A stretch of DNA of 64,000 bases from Actinomyces gerencseriae DSM 6844 (GTDB taxonomy: Bacteria > Actinomycetota > Actinomycetes > Actinomycetales > Actinomycetaceae). The translations under genes and the position numbers were made by a program. How positions within the stretch are numbered: position 1 is the stretch's first letter; each line of letters begins with the position of its first letter. The stretch covers positions 124,001 through 188,000 of the forward strand of contig NZ_AUBN01000003.1 in assembly GCF_000429265.1 (NCBI RefSeq). The letters run 5' to 3'. The notes under the pieces are model-generated. The model was not told the origin of the DNA, ran no database searches, and was given only the letters and a program-made list of their open reading frames with translations. Below are positions 46,489 through 55,645 of this stretch, piece by piece.

Positions 46489-46863
46489 ATGGGTGACATG
46501 ATCGTTCCTCTGCTCGTCGTCGTCATCGCCGCTCTGGCGGTTATCGGAATCTTCATCATCAGTCGCTACCCCGTCTCCACCTGGCGAGCCGGACTGCGCG
46601 ACCTCACCAAGGCCGCCCGTGACAAGGAGGGGCCCGTCGAGGTCGTTCCGCAGGACGTGCACCTGGACGATCTCATGACTCGTGACGACTCCTCGGCCTA
46701 CACCCGCACCGACGCCTTCCCCGGTCTGGTCGGCGCCGTGGAGAAGGCCATGACCACCGCCGAGGGGACCACCGCGGTGGTGCGTCGGGCGCGCGCCGAG
46801 CTGACGTCCGATCATGCGTCCGGGTCGCGGGCCGCGCGAGATGGGCAGATTCCGGTTTCCTGA
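46489..46863 (+). CDS. Small membrane-anchored protein between smc and ftsY, function unknown
   Basis: A 124-residue protein with one N-terminal helix (about 5-24) and a cytoplasmic domain containing YPVSTWRAGLRDLTKAARDK and PQDVHLDDLM. Codon usage is like its neighbours. The ATG at 46489 has no clear ribosome binding site and a second in-frame ATG follows at 46498. I do not recognise the family. Its place next to ftsY and its membrane anchor make a link to the division or targeting machinery possible, without direct evidence. Confidence 0.7.
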   Translation: MGDMIVPLLVVVIAALAVIGIFIISRYPVSTWRAGLRDLTKAARDKEGPVEVVPQDVHLDDLMTRDDSSAYTRTDAFPGLVGAVEKAMTTAEGTTAVVRRARAELTSDHASGSRAARDGQIPVS

Positions 46864-47036
46864 GCAACCAGCCGCGTCGCGCCGGTGCGAGGCTCTCGCA
46901 CCGGCGCGACGCGGCGTTCGCGGCCGCCGCGGGCTGAGTCGCCCCCCGATGCGAGCGGCCCCGTCGACGGACTGCGCCGGCGGGCGCGAGGCGGGGCCCG
47001 CTGCCCGCCGCCGATTGGATCGGGCATGATGGGGCC

Positions 47037-48206
47037 ATGGATTCCTGGATGATCGTTCTCGCCATCATCATCGTCATCGCCGTGATCGGCGGCATCTGGT
47101 TCGTCGCGAGTCGCCGTGGCGGCGGGCGGGTGCCCGACGAGATCAGCGCCCACAAGCCCGCCGAGGCCGACGACGTCCTGCCCGCACCGCCGCAGGAGCA
47201 GGGGGAGGCCGATTCCGGCGCCGGGGCCCCGCAGACGGCGACGCTCGAGCGCCCCGAGTCGATCCCCGGGCGCATGCAGCGCCTGCGGGCGCGCCTGGCG
47301 GGATCCGGCGGCTTCGGGCGCGCCGTCCTGTCGGTCCTGTCGCGCGGGGACCTGACCGAGGCCGACTGGGAGGAGATCGAGGACACGCTCCTGACCTCGG
47401 ATCTCGGCATCGAGGTGACCACCGCTGTCATGGAGGAGCTGCGCACCCAGGCCAAGGTCCTGGACACCTCCGATCCCGAGGCGATACGCGAGGTCCTGCG
47501 CGCCGAGCTGCTGACGCTGGTCGACCCGACCATGGACCGCTCCCTCGTCCTGAAGCGGCCCGACCCCGCCGAGGGCCGGGACGGGGACGAGGGCGCCCCG
47601 GCCGCCGCGGTCCTCATGGTGGGCGTCAACGGGACCGGTAAGACGACGACCTGCGGCAAGCTCGCGCGCGTCCTGGTCGCCCAGGACCGCACGGTCCTCA
47701 TGGGCGCCGCCGACACCTTCCGCGCCGCGGCCGCCGATCAGCTGACCACCTGGGGGCGGCGCGTGGGCGTCGAGGTCGTGCGCAGCGAGAAGGAGGGCGC
47801 CGACCCGGCGTCGGTGGCCTACGACGCCGTCCGTCGGGCGGCCCGCACCGGGGTCGACGTCGTCCTGGTCGATACCGCCGGACGCCTCCAGAACAAGGCC
47901 GGTCTCATGGACGAGCTCGGCAAGGTCAAGCGCGTCATGGAGAAGATCGCCCCCGTCGGCGAGATCCTGCTGGTGCTGGACGCCACGACCGGCCAGAACG
48001 GCATGCGTCAGGCCCAGGTCTTCTCCGAGGCCGTGGGCGTCACCGGGATCGTGCTGACCAAGATGGACGGCACCGCCAAGGGCGGCATCGTCGTCACCGT
48101 CCAGAAGGAGCTGGGTGTGCCCGTCAAGCTCGTGGGCCTGGGGGAGGGCGCCGACGACCTGGCCCCCTTCGACCCGGAGGGCTTCGTCGACGCGCTGCTG
48201 GGCTGA
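47037..48206 (+). CDS. ftsY: Signal recognition particle receptor FtsY
   Basis: SRP receptor GTPase, 389 residues. An N-terminal membrane helix (about 5-24) replaces the long acidic A domain of E. coli, as in other actinobacteria; a short acidic/Pro linker leads to the NG domain. G motifs are GVNGTGKTT (G1), DTFRAAAADQL, DTAGRLQNK (G3) and TKMDGTAKGG (G4 region). It docks SRP-ribosome complexes at the membrane with Ffh, encoded about 4 kb downstream. Confidence 0.97.
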   Translation: MDSWMIVLAIIIVIAVIGGIWFVASRRGGGRVPDEISAHKPAEADDVLPAPPQEQGEADSGAGAPQTATLERPESIPGRMQRLRARLAGSGGFGRAVLSVLSRGDLTEADWEEIEDTLLTSDLGIEVTTAVMEELRTQAKVLDTSDPEAIREVLRAELLTLVDPTMDRSLVLKRPDPAEGRDGDEGAPAAAVLMVGVNGTGKTTTCGKLARVLVAQDRTVLMGAADTFRAAAADQLTTWGRRVGVEVVRSEKEGADPASVAYDAVRRAARTGVDVVLVDTAGRLQNKAGLMDELGKVKRVMEKIAPVGEILLVLDATTGQNGMRQAQVFSEAVGVTGIVLTKMDGTAKGGIVVTVQKELGVPVKLVGLGEGADDLAPFDPEGFVDALLG

Positions 48207-48240
48207 GCCGTCGCTCACGGGCCTGCCCGTCTCTGCGCAA

Positions 48241-48287
48241 CGCCTCCGGCCACTCGCCTCGTTTCAGAGCCTGGGTAGCCGGAGGCG
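48241..48287. terminator. Inverted repeat between convergent ftsY and response regulator genes
   Basis: CGCCTCCGGC and GCCGGAGGCG form a 10-bp perfect stem with a 27-nt loop, between two convergent stops. It could end transcription from both sides; there is no T-run. Confidence 0.5.
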
Positions 48288-48312
48288 TCTCGACCAAGTC
48301 GGGTGAGGGCCC

Positions 48313-48924
48313 TTACTGAATGATCCACCCCTTCTGGGCGGCGATGTGCACCGCTGCGGCGCGGGTGGGGGCGCCGGTCTTGGCCATGGCCTGGGAGAGG
48401 TGATTGCGGGTCGTTCCCTCCGAGAGGTGAACGCGCCGGGCGACCTCGGAGACGGTGGCGCCGTCGGCGGCGGCCTGAAGCACCTCGGTCTCCCTGGCGG
48501 TCAAAGGGGAGTCCCCGAAGATGAGCGAGTCGGCGGCCAGCGCCGGGTCGACGACTCGCAGCCCTGCATGGACTCGGCGCACCGACTCGGCCAGCTCGGT
48601 GACCGGAGCGTCCTTGACGACGAAGCCGTGGGCCCCGGACTGGATAGCGCGTCGCAGGAATCCGGGGCGCCCAAAGGTGGTGACGATGAGGACCCTTGTG
48701 GTCGGCAGCCGCTCCAGGAGTCTCGCGGTCGCGCTCAGTCCGTCAGTGCCGGGCATGTCGACGTCCATGAGAACGACGTCTGGCCGGTGCTCGAGTGCAA
48801 CGGGGAGGACGTCGTCCCCGTTTCCGACCTGGGCGACGACCTCGATGTCGGTTTCCAAGGTGAGCAGCGCGGCCAGCGCCCCGCGCACCATGGCCTGGTC
48901 ATCGGCCAGCATCACTCGGATCAT
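48313..48924 (-). CDS. Response regulator, NarL/LuxR family (module A)
   Basis: A 203-residue regulator. Receiver: ADDQAMVRGALAALL and phosphoacceptor Asp in VVLMDVDMPGTDG, with VTTFGRPGFLRRAI and GFVVKDAP typical of the DesR-like group. Helix-turn-helix: LTARETEVLQAAADGATVSE. Last gene of a four-gene set ATPase - permease - kinase - regulator. It closely resembles the regulator at 55031 and probably controls the ABC genes of its own module. Confidence 0.93.
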   Translation of the reverse strand: MIRVMLADDQAMVRGALAALLTLETDIEVVAQVGNGDDVLPVALEHRPDVVLMDVDMPGTDGLSATARLLERLPTTRVLIVTTFGRPGFLRRAIQSGAHGFVVKDAPVTELAESVRRVHAGLRVVDPALAADSLIFGDSPLTARETEVLQAAADGATVSEVARRVHLSEGTTRNHLSQAMAKTGAPTRAAAVHIAAQKGWIIQ

Positions 48925-48998
48925 CGATCATCTCCGTCGCTCGTGGTCCATCTAGGACTGGTGCATCAGCAGCAGCGCACTGCGGGTACGCAACCGGT

Positions 48999-50174
48999 TC
49001 AGCGCGTCGTATCCTGCGTCAGCCGAGAGGATAAACGACGGGCGCTCACCCTCAGAGCAGTGCCCTTGCCGCTGGAAGGCGTCCCAGCGGTGAGGTCAGC
49101 GCCGTTGTCCTGGCAGCGTTGACGCAGCCCCTCCAACCCGTGACCGTCACTGGCGCTAGACGAGTCGAGTCCGATACCGTCGTCGGTCACCTCAATGGAA
49201 TCAGTGGTCAGCTCCACCTTGCAGTGCGAGGCGTGGGCATGGCGCACGACGTTGGTGACGCCCTCGCGCACCACCCAGGCGAAGAGCTCGCGCAGCTCGG
49301 GGTCGACGACCTCGACGGTCAGCGGTAAATCGGCGCGGATACCGGCTGAGCTCAGGACATTCGTGGCACGAGCCAGCTCGCCGGCCAGGCTCAGCTCGCG
49401 GTAGCTGTTGACGGTGGCGCGCACGTCGGCCAGGGCGGAGCGCGCCAGGGACTGAACCTCGGTCAGCTCCGCCTTGACCTGATCGGGGGCGGTATCGACG
49501 AGTCTGGTGGCGAGCTCGGTCTTCAGGGCGATGACGGTCAACGAGTGCCCCAGGATGTCATGCATGTCCCGGGCCATGCGGTTGCGCTCCTCATTGATCT
49601 CCAGCTCGTGAGTGCGCTGCTCCAGAATGCGGGCCACCCGTCGCTGCTCCATGATGTAGCGCCCGAAGACGCAGGCGCCTCCCGCACCGAGGAGAGCGAT
49701 CCATGCGTCTTCACTCGCGGACCAGGAGGGACTCATCCTGGGAACGAGGAACAGTGTGCCAGCGAGGATCGCGATGGGGCCGATGGCCGCCTGCCAGGGC
49801 AGGGAGAAGGCCAGGACGACGGCCAGGAAGACCACCAGCTGCAGGCTCTGAGGCCCCACGCCGAGGGCGGCCCCGATCGCTGTGAGCGCGCCGACGACGA
49901 TGAGCAACAGACTCAGGCGGCCTGGCCAGGTCAGGCCCTGGCGCACCCGTCTCACGCTGAGCGAGCAGGCGGCGTACAGGCATGCGCAGGAGACGACGAC
50001 GCTGACAGCGCCCCACGCCCCACCGCTGGATCCTTGGGCCAGCCCCACCCTGACGACCGGAACCATGGAGGCGGCCCACACGATCCCCCAGCCGAGCGCC
50101 ACAACGCGGGTGCGGCGAGCCCGCGCCTCGTCGGGTGACAGGGCGCGGGCGGTCATGGACGAGATCGTACTCAT
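48999..50174 (-). CDS. Sensor histidine kinase, DesK/NarL type (module A)
   Basis: About 391 residues. Five to six N-terminal helices without an extracellular domain suggest sensing within the membrane. The phosphoacceptor helix reads MARDMHDILGHSLTVIALK and the ATPase domain VVREGVTNVVRHAHASHC and TDDGIGLD. ATG 50174 lies just after the permease stop; a later ATG at 50156 is possible. It is followed 74 bp later by its regulator. Confidence 0.9.
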   Translation of the reverse strand: MSTISSMTARALSPDEARARRTRVVALGWGIVWAASMVPVVRVGLAQGSSGGAWGAVSVVVSCACLYAACSLSVRRVRQGLTWPGRLSLLLIVVGALTAIGAALGVGPQSLQLVVFLAVVLAFSLPWQAAIGPIAILAGTLFLVPRMSPSWSASEDAWIALLGAGGACVFGRYIMEQRRVARILEQRTHELEINEERNRMARDMHDILGHSLTVIALKTELATRLVDTAPDQVKAELTEVQSLARSALADVRATVNSYRELSLAGELARATNVLSSAGIRADLPLTVEVVDPELRELFAWVVREGVTNVVRHAHASHCKVELTTDSIEVTDDGIGLDSSSASDGHGLEGLRQRCQDNGADLTAGTPSSGKGTALRVSARRLSSRLTQDTTR

Positions 50175-50184
50175 TCTTGGAGCT

Positions 50185-51078
50185 CTAGACCCGAGCAGTA
50201 TCGCGGCCCATCCTCCAGGCGGCACCGCCCAGGAAGACCGCGAGCCAGGTCAGGACGTTGACCACCCACCCCCAGGAGAAGTTCTCGCCGCCCATGGGCC
50301 ACAGCGCCAGGTTGTGCAGCCCGTACATGGGGGTGAGGCTGCCGATGCGATCCATGGTGGAGCCCGGCGTCAATGGGATGAACATGCCGCCGAGGAAGGC
50401 GAGCAGGGCCATGAGCGGGCCGACCACCTGCATGGCGTTGTCCGAGGGGAGGAGGTAGCCGACAAACAGGCCGAAGGCGACGAAGACCAGGGAGCCGAAC
50501 CAGATGATGAGTGCCGAGGAGATCCAGACCTTCGCCGGCATCTGCGCGTGACGCAAGGGGCCGCAGGCGTAGACGGCACCGATGGCCAGGGCGCTGATGA
50601 GCATCCCGACGATCGTCTTGGTGGCGATGTAGGCGATGGGCTTCAGCGGCGTCAGGCGCAGCTGTCGGCTCCAGCCCGAGGCCCGCTCGGTGCTCACGGC
50701 CGCTCCGGCCCCGGTGGTGGTCATGAGTGCGCCGTACAGGGCCATGCCGATCATCATGTTCGCCACGACGTTGCCGTTGCCGTAGGGCGTGGAGGAGTAG
50801 TCGGTGGTGGTGAACATGAGGAAGAAGGCCACCGGTAGAAGAACCGAGAAGATGACGGACCGACGGTTGCGCAGGCGTCGGCGGATCTCGAGGAGCAGGA
50901 GAGTCAGGCTCAACCCACCCAGAGGCGGCGTGGTGCGGGAGGAGAGATCGAAACGACGGATAGGCGAGGTCTTGGCCGAGGGCAGGGTTGACGATGAAGA
51001 AGACATGGAAGTGGCGGATCCGGTTGAGGTAGTGGATGGGAGAGTGACGGTGCTGCTGGTGCGGACGGCACGGCTCAT
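50185..51078 (-). CDS. ABC-2 type transporter permease (module A)
   Basis: A 297-residue permease with a Ser/Thr-rich N-terminal tail of about 50 residues and six helices. LLLEIRRRLRNRRSVIFSVL precedes the first helix, STERASGWSRQLRLTPL is the usual cytoplasmic loop, and FLGGMFIPL lies before the last helices. It pairs with the ATPase upstream (4-bp overlap). Exported substrate unknown; DesKR-linked ABC-2 exporters often respond to membrane-active compounds. Confidence 0.9.
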   Translation of the reverse strand: MSRAVRTSSTVTLPSTTSTGSATSMSSSSSTLPSAKTSPIRRFDLSSRTTPPLGGLSLTLLLLEIRRRLRNRRSVIFSVLLPVAFFLMFTTTDYSSTPYGNGNVVANMMIGMALYGALMTTTGAGAAVSTERASGWSRQLRLTPLKPIAYIATKTIVGMLISALAIGAVYACGPLRHAQMPAKVWISSALIIWFGSLVFVAFGLFVGYLLPSDNAMQVVGPLMALLAFLGGMFIPLTPGSTMDRIGSLTPMYGLHNLALWPMGGENFSWGWVVNVLTWLAVFLGGAAWRMGRDTARV

Positions 51079-52067
51079 GCTGATGCTTCCGGAGCAGGAA
51101 CGGTGGTGTCATCGCTGGTCAGGGCCACGAAGGCCTCCTCCAGGCCACGGCTGGTGATCTCCAGGTCCTTGGCGAGGTGCTCGCCGAGGAGAAGTGCGGC
51201 GACGGCGTCGGTGTCGGTCGAGCTCAGGGTGAGCGCGCTGCCCAGGATCTCGACATCGGAGACCGTGCCTTGGGCCCGCAGATCGGCCAGGGCGTCATGC
51301 AGCTGCTCGGGAGCGCAGGTCAGGGTGGCCCGTACGCTCCGCCCGCTCACGGAGGCGCGGATTTCGGCGGCGGTGCCGTCGGCGATGATGCGCCCATGAC
51401 GCATCAGGATGATCCGGTCGGCGAAGGCATCGGCCTCCTCGAGGTAGTGCGTGGCGAAGACGATGGTGCGCCCGCGCTCGGCGTCGGCGTGGATGGACTC
51501 CCAGAAGCTGCGGCGCCCCTCGACGTCCATGCCTGTGGTCGGTTCATCGAGGATGAGCAGTGCAGGATCACTCACGAGCGCCATGGCGAAGCGCAGGCGC
51601 TGCTGCTGGCCCCCGGAGCACTTCTTGACGATGCGCGAGGCGAAGTCGGTGACGCCGGCGCGACGCATGGCCTCCTCGGCGTCGGTCCGATGGGAGAAGA
51701 GACTCGCCGTCAGCTCCACCGTCTCACGCACGGTGATATCGGGCAGGAGGCCTGCGGTCTGCATGACTGCGGCGACCAGACCCCGGTCGACCGCCTGGCG
51801 CGGAGTCGTCCCGAAGACTCTCGCATCGCCGCTGGTGGGGCGGCTCAGTCCCAGGATCATGTCGATCGTCGTCGTCTTGCCCGCGCCGTTGGGTCCCAGG
51901 AGGGCGACGACCTCCCCGGGGCGGATGGTCAGGTCGATACCGTCGACGGCGGTGACATCACCGAATGACTTGTGCAGATCGGTCAGTCGGACGGCGTCTG
52001 CACGGTCCGTCTGGAGAGCCTCCTGGGCAGAGGGCTCCAGGTCGGGCCGAGGCGTTGCTGTGCTCAT
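51075..52067 (-). CDS. ABC transporter ATP-binding protein (module A)
   Basis: A 330-residue DrrA-like ATPase, first gene of module A. Walker A GPNGAGKTT, signature CSGGQQQRLRFAMAL, Walker B LLILDEPTTGMD, H-loop IVFATHYLEEAD. The C-terminal 90 residues form the accessory domain common in this group. It shares motif variants and length with the ATPase at 57763. Confidence 0.93.
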   Translation of the reverse strand: MSTATPRPDLEPSAQEALQTDRADAVRLTDLHKSFGDVTAVDGIDLTIRPGEVVALLGPNGAGKTTTIDMILGLSRPTSGDARVFGTTPRQAVDRGLVAAVMQTAGLLPDITVRETVELTASLFSHRTDAEEAMRRAGVTDFASRIVKKCSGGQQQRLRFAMALVSDPALLILDEPTTGMDVEGRRSFWESIHADAERGRTIVFATHYLEEADAFADRIILMRHGRIIADGTAAEIRASVSGRSVRATLTCAPEQLHDALADLRAQGTVSDVEILGSALTLSSTDTDAVAALLLGEHLAKDLEITSRGLEEAFVALTSDDTTVPAPEASA

Positions 52068-52413
52068 GGCTCAAGACTCGCGCAGCAGCGGCGGTGGCCC
52101 ATGGCCCATCGGTCATCACTTGCTCATGACATATCTCAGGGGTGAGCAGATGGTGGAATAAGCGCATTGTGGCGGGCAAAGCCGGATTGTTGAACGCGAG
52201 AGGAGATACCGGGCGAAGCCGGCGAGTAGCGGGCGGTCGGTGAGTGTGGGCTCAGTCCCGGTCCGGGCACGGGGGAGAGGACGGGCCCCGCTTGCCGCTA
52301 TCCTGGGTCGCAGTCAGCGGAGTCGCCATGGCTGACGGCCATGGGTGTTCCTCTTTCATCCGCCCTCAAGTCTCCCGACCAACGCGCCCGACGGCGCCAG
52401 GAAGGACCATCGC
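52068..52413. other. Divergent promoter region of module A and ffh, with operator-like dyads
   Basis: No gene is supported. TGCTCA (52121-52126) and TGAGCA (52143-52148) form a 6-bp dyad with a 16-bp spacer, and GTCAT-N9-ATGAC lies at 52112-52130; both sit 45-80 bp before the ATPase start and may bind the module's regulator. TATCCT at 52299-52304 is a possible -10 box for ffh. Confidence 0.4.
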
Positions 52414-54102
52414 GTGTTCGGCAATCTCTCCGATCGCATCACCGCCTCCTTCAACCAGCTGCGCGGCAAGGGCCGCCTGACCGAGGCGGATATCGATGGC
52501 ACCGTCTCCGAGATCCGCCGCGCCCTTCTGGAGGCCGACGTCGCCCTGCCGGTGGTCCGCGCCTTCACCGCGGCCGTGCGCGAGAAGGCCAGGGCCGCCG
52601 TGCGCTCCCAGGCGCTCAATCCCGCCCAGCAGGTCGTGCAGATCGTCAACGACGAGCTCATCGAGGTCCTGGGCGGACAGTCCCGCGAGATCAACTGGGC
52701 CGACCGCGGTCCCACGATCATCATGCTCGCCGGTCTTCAGGGCGCGGGCAAGACCACCCTGGCGGGGAAGCTCGGACGCTGGCTGCGCGACCAGGGCAAG
52801 CGCGTCCTCCTGATCGCCTCCGACCTGCAGCGCCCCAACGCCGTCACCCAGCTGAGCGTCGTCGCCGAGCGCGCCGGGGTGCACGTGTGGGCGCCCGAGC
52901 CCGGCAACGGTGTGGGCGACCCCGTGGCCGTGGCCCGCACCGGCGTCGAGCAGGCGCGCACTCACGGCTACGACGTCGTCGTCGTGGACACGGCCGGTCG
53001 CCTGGGCGTGGACGCCGAGATGATGGACCAGGCCATCCGCATCCGCGACGCGGTCGCCCCCCACGAGATCCTCTTCGTCCTGGACGCCATGGTCGGCCAG
53101 GACGCCGTCAACACCTCGGTCGCCTTCCGCGACGGCGTCGGCTTCACCGGCGTCGTGCTCTCCAAGCTCGACGGCGACGCCCGCGGCGGCGCCGCCCTGT
53201 CGGTGCGCGGGGTCACCGGCGCCCCGGTCCTGTTCTCCTCCACCGGTGAGGGCCTGACCGACTTCGAGCGCTTCCACGCCGACCGCATGGCCAGCCGCAT
53301 CCTCGACATGGGCGACATGCTCACCCTCATCGAGCAGGCGCAGAGGACCTTCGACGAGAAGGAGGCCGAGGACGCCGCCGCCAAGCTCGCCTCCGGCGAC
53401 TTCACCCTCGAGGACTTCCTGTCCCAGCTGCGGCAGATCCGCAAGATGGGCTCGATGAAGAAGCTGCTGGGCATGATGCCCGGCATGGGGCAGATGCGCG
53501 AGACCCTGGAGGCCTTCGACGAACGGGAGGTCGACCGCATCGAGGCCATCGTGTGCTCCATGACGCCCGCCGAGCGCAAGGACCTGTCCATCCTCAACGG
53601 CTCGCGTCGCTCGCGCATCGCCAAGGGGTCTGGCACCACCGTTCAGGCCGTCAACGAGCTCGTCGAGCGCTTCGGCCAGGCCAAGAAGATGATGGAGGCC
53701 ATGGCCGCCGGCGGCGGCCCCGACAGCGCCGGCGCCGGTATGCCCGGGATGGGGTCGCTGCCGTCCATGGGCAAGCACTCCAAGGCCAGGCAGGCCCCCA
53801 GGAGCAAGCGGCGCAAGGGCGGCAGGAAGGGGCGCTCCGGCAACCCCGCCAAGGCCGCCCGTCAGGCGAAGGAGGCCGCCGCTCGGGCCAAGGCGAACGA
53901 CGGCGCGTCCGGGGCGCCCGCCGCCGGCTCCGCCTTCGGCCTGGGCGCGGGAGCGAACGCGCCCGCTGCGGGCGGGTACGGCATCATGCCCGGCCAGGAG
54001 GAGGCGTCCGCGGCACGATCCGCCGGCGCCGGCAGCGGCGATGACGTCGCCGACGCCATGAACTCCCTGCCCGAGGACCTGAAGCGCCGACTCGGGCTGT
54101 GA
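52414..54102 (+). CDS. ffh: Signal recognition particle protein Ffh
   Basis: The SRP54 homologue, 562 residues, that binds signal peptides and 4.5S RNA. G motifs are GLQGAGKTT, DTAGRLGVD and SKLDGDARGG. The M domain has the Met-rich finger loop MGSMKKLLGMMPGMGQM and the RNA-binding helix region GSRRSRIAKGSGTTVQ. The GTG at 52414 has AGGAAGGA upstream. About 110 extra C-terminal residues are basic and then Gly/Ala-rich before ending EDLKRRLGL; E. coli Ffh has only 453 residues. It lies between two paralogous TCS-ABC modules. Confidence 0.97.
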   Translation: MFGNLSDRITASFNQLRGKGRLTEADIDGTVSEIRRALLEADVALPVVRAFTAAVREKARAAVRSQALNPAQQVVQIVNDELIEVLGGQSREINWADRGPTIIMLAGLQGAGKTTLAGKLGRWLRDQGKRVLLIASDLQRPNAVTQLSVVAERAGVHVWAPEPGNGVGDPVAVARTGVEQARTHGYDVVVVDTAGRLGVDAEMMDQAIRIRDAVAPHEILFVLDAMVGQDAVNTSVAFRDGVGFTGVVLSKLDGDARGGAALSVRGVTGAPVLFSSTGEGLTDFERFHADRMASRILDMGDMLTLIEQAQRTFDEKEAEDAAAKLASGDFTLEDFLSQLRQIRKMGSMKKLLGMMPGMGQMRETLEAFDEREVDRIEAIVCSMTPAERKDLSILNGSRRSRIAKGSGTTVQAVNELVERFGQAKKMMEAMAAGGGPDSAGAGMPGMGSLPSMGKHSKARQAPRSKRRKGGRKGRSGNPAKAARQAKEAAARAKANDGASGAPAAGSAFGLGAGANAPAAGGYGIMPGQEEASAARSAGAGSGDDVADAMNSLPEDLKRRLGL

Positions 54103-54109
54103 CCCCGTT

Positions 54110-54859
54110 CTAGGGCGCGTCGACCAGGCGCTTCGAGACGTCCACCTCCGCGCCCAGGCCGGAGTACGCGTCCGCGAGGGCATCGACGGCGGCCGTCAGC
54201 TGCTCGTCGGTCGCCGGGGCGAGCGCGTCGAGGATGAAGAGCGCCGTCCGCGTCTCGTCGGACAGGCCGGTGCGTCGGCCCTGCCGCCAGTTCCAGCGAC
54301 GGCAGGTCACCCCGGCGCCGTCGCACCACACGACCTCCCCGGGCTCGGGATGCTCGATCACCGCCTCGCCGCCGGCGGTGGTGTCGAAGGGCTCGTCCCC
54401 GACCGCGCGGATCAGGCGGGCGGGGCCCTGGTAGCGGTGGAGGTCCTCCCCGCCCAGGGGGATCTGGTGGAGGACCGAGATCGCGTTGTACACGTCGGTG
54501 AGCGCATTGACCCGCGGCAGCCCGCGCTCCGCGCGGCGGGTGAGGGCCTCGAGGCTGTTGCGGGTGCGCTGCGGCTTCGCGCCGAAGGCCCGGTACGCCT
54601 CCCGCCAGGCCGCGATGTGCGGAAGCTCGGCCACAGGCGACTTCGCGAGCAGGGCGCGGGCGCGGGCCTCGGCGGCCGCGATGAGCGCATCGGCTCCCGA
54701 GACCGGGTCGCCGTCGCCGCCGTCGGTCTGGAGGCCCGCCACGGGCTCAAGGCCGTCGACCACGAGCAGCATGGCTCGATAGTCCGGGCGCAACTCGAAC
54801 ACCGCGGGCTCCACGGTGCAGGCGGCCAGGAACTCGGCGGGAGTCGCGTGGTCGGACAT
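54110..54859 (-). CDS. B3/B4 tRNA-editing domain protein
   Basis: A 249-residue free-standing protein of the B3/B4 domain family, the fold that edits mischarged tRNA in phenylalanyl-tRNA synthetase beta subunit. Recognisable parts are AWREAYRAFGAKPQRTRNS, LPRVNALTDVYNAISV and the later WCDGAGVTCRRWNWRQG. Free-standing members are thought to hydrolyse mischarged tRNAs or bind amino acids; the exact substrate is not known. It converges with ffh, 8 bp apart. Confidence 0.88.
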   Translation of the reverse strand: MSDHATPAEFLAACTVEPAVFELRPDYRAMLLVVDGLEPVAGLQTDGGDGDPVSGADALIAAAEARARALLAKSPVAELPHIAAWREAYRAFGAKPQRTRNSLEALTRRAERGLPRVNALTDVYNAISVLHQIPLGGEDLHRYQGPARLIRAVGDEPFDTTAGGEAVIEHPEPGEVVWCDGAGVTCRRWNWRQGRRTGLSDETRTALFILDALAPATDEQLTAAVDALADAYSGLGAEVDVSKRLVDAP

Positions 54860-55030
54860 GGCGGGTCCTCACTCTCCTCTTGGACGCGCGGGCGGCGGCG
54901 ACACCATGATGGCAGAGCGGCGGGCGGTTCGGGAGCGTCGTCCTCGAGCCGCCCGGGGCGGGCGCCGAAGAGCATCGGAGCTGGATGAACACTGAGAGTC
55001 TTCATGTCACCTCCGTCCCGCCACCACGTG

Positions 55031-55645
55031 TCACAGCCAGCCGTTGGTCTCGGCCGTGCGCGCGGCCTCGGTGCGGTTGCGGGCGTGCGTCTTGCTGATC
55101 GCGCTGGACAGGTAGTTGCGCACCGTCCCGGCGCCCAGGTGGAGGGAGTCGGCGATGTCGTGGGCGTCCGCGCCGCGCGCGGCCAGTCGCAGCACGTCCT
55201 TCTCGCGGTCCGTGAGCGGGTTCGGCCCCACGATCACCGACTCCTGGGCCAGCGTCGGGTCGATGACGCGCAGCCCCGCCGCGACCTTCCGGATCGCCTC
55301 CGCAAGCTCCTCGGGCGGGGTGTCCTTGACCAGGAAACCCGATGCGCCGGCCTCCAGCGCGCGGGACAGGTAGCCGGGGCGCCCGAACGTCGTGACGATG
55401 AGGCTGCGGCAGCCCGTGCCCGATGCGGTCAGCGCCTCCGCGGTGGCCAGGCCGTCCATGTCCGGCATGTCGATGTCCAGCAGGGCGACGTCGACGGCGT
55501 GCTCCCGGACCAGCGCCGTCACCGCTCGCCCGGTGCCCGCCTGGGCGACGACATCGATATCGTGCTCCAGGCCGAGCAGTGTGGCCAGCGCCCCCCGGAC
55601 GAGGGCCTGGTCGTCGGCGATGAGGACGCGGATCGGGGTGCTCAT
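55031..55645 (-). CDS. Response regulator, NarL/LuxR family (module B)
   Basis: A 204-residue regulator with receiver motifs ADDQALVRGALATLL and VALLDIDMPDMDG and helix-turn-helix LTDREKDVLRLAARGADAHD. It overlaps the kinase by 4 bp (ATGA), which fixes the start at 55645; the frame is open much further upstream but antisense-like there. It is closely similar to the regulator at 48313. Confidence 0.93.
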   Translation of the reverse strand: MSTPIRVLIADDQALVRGALATLLGLEHDIDVVAQAGTGRAVTALVREHAVDVALLDIDMPDMDGLATAEALTASGTGCRSLIVTTFGRPGYLSRALEAGASGFLVKDTPPEELAEAIRKVAAGLRVIDPTLAQESVIVGPNPLTDREKDVLRLAARGADAHDIADSLHLGAGTVRNYLSSAISKTHARNRTEAARTAETNGWL

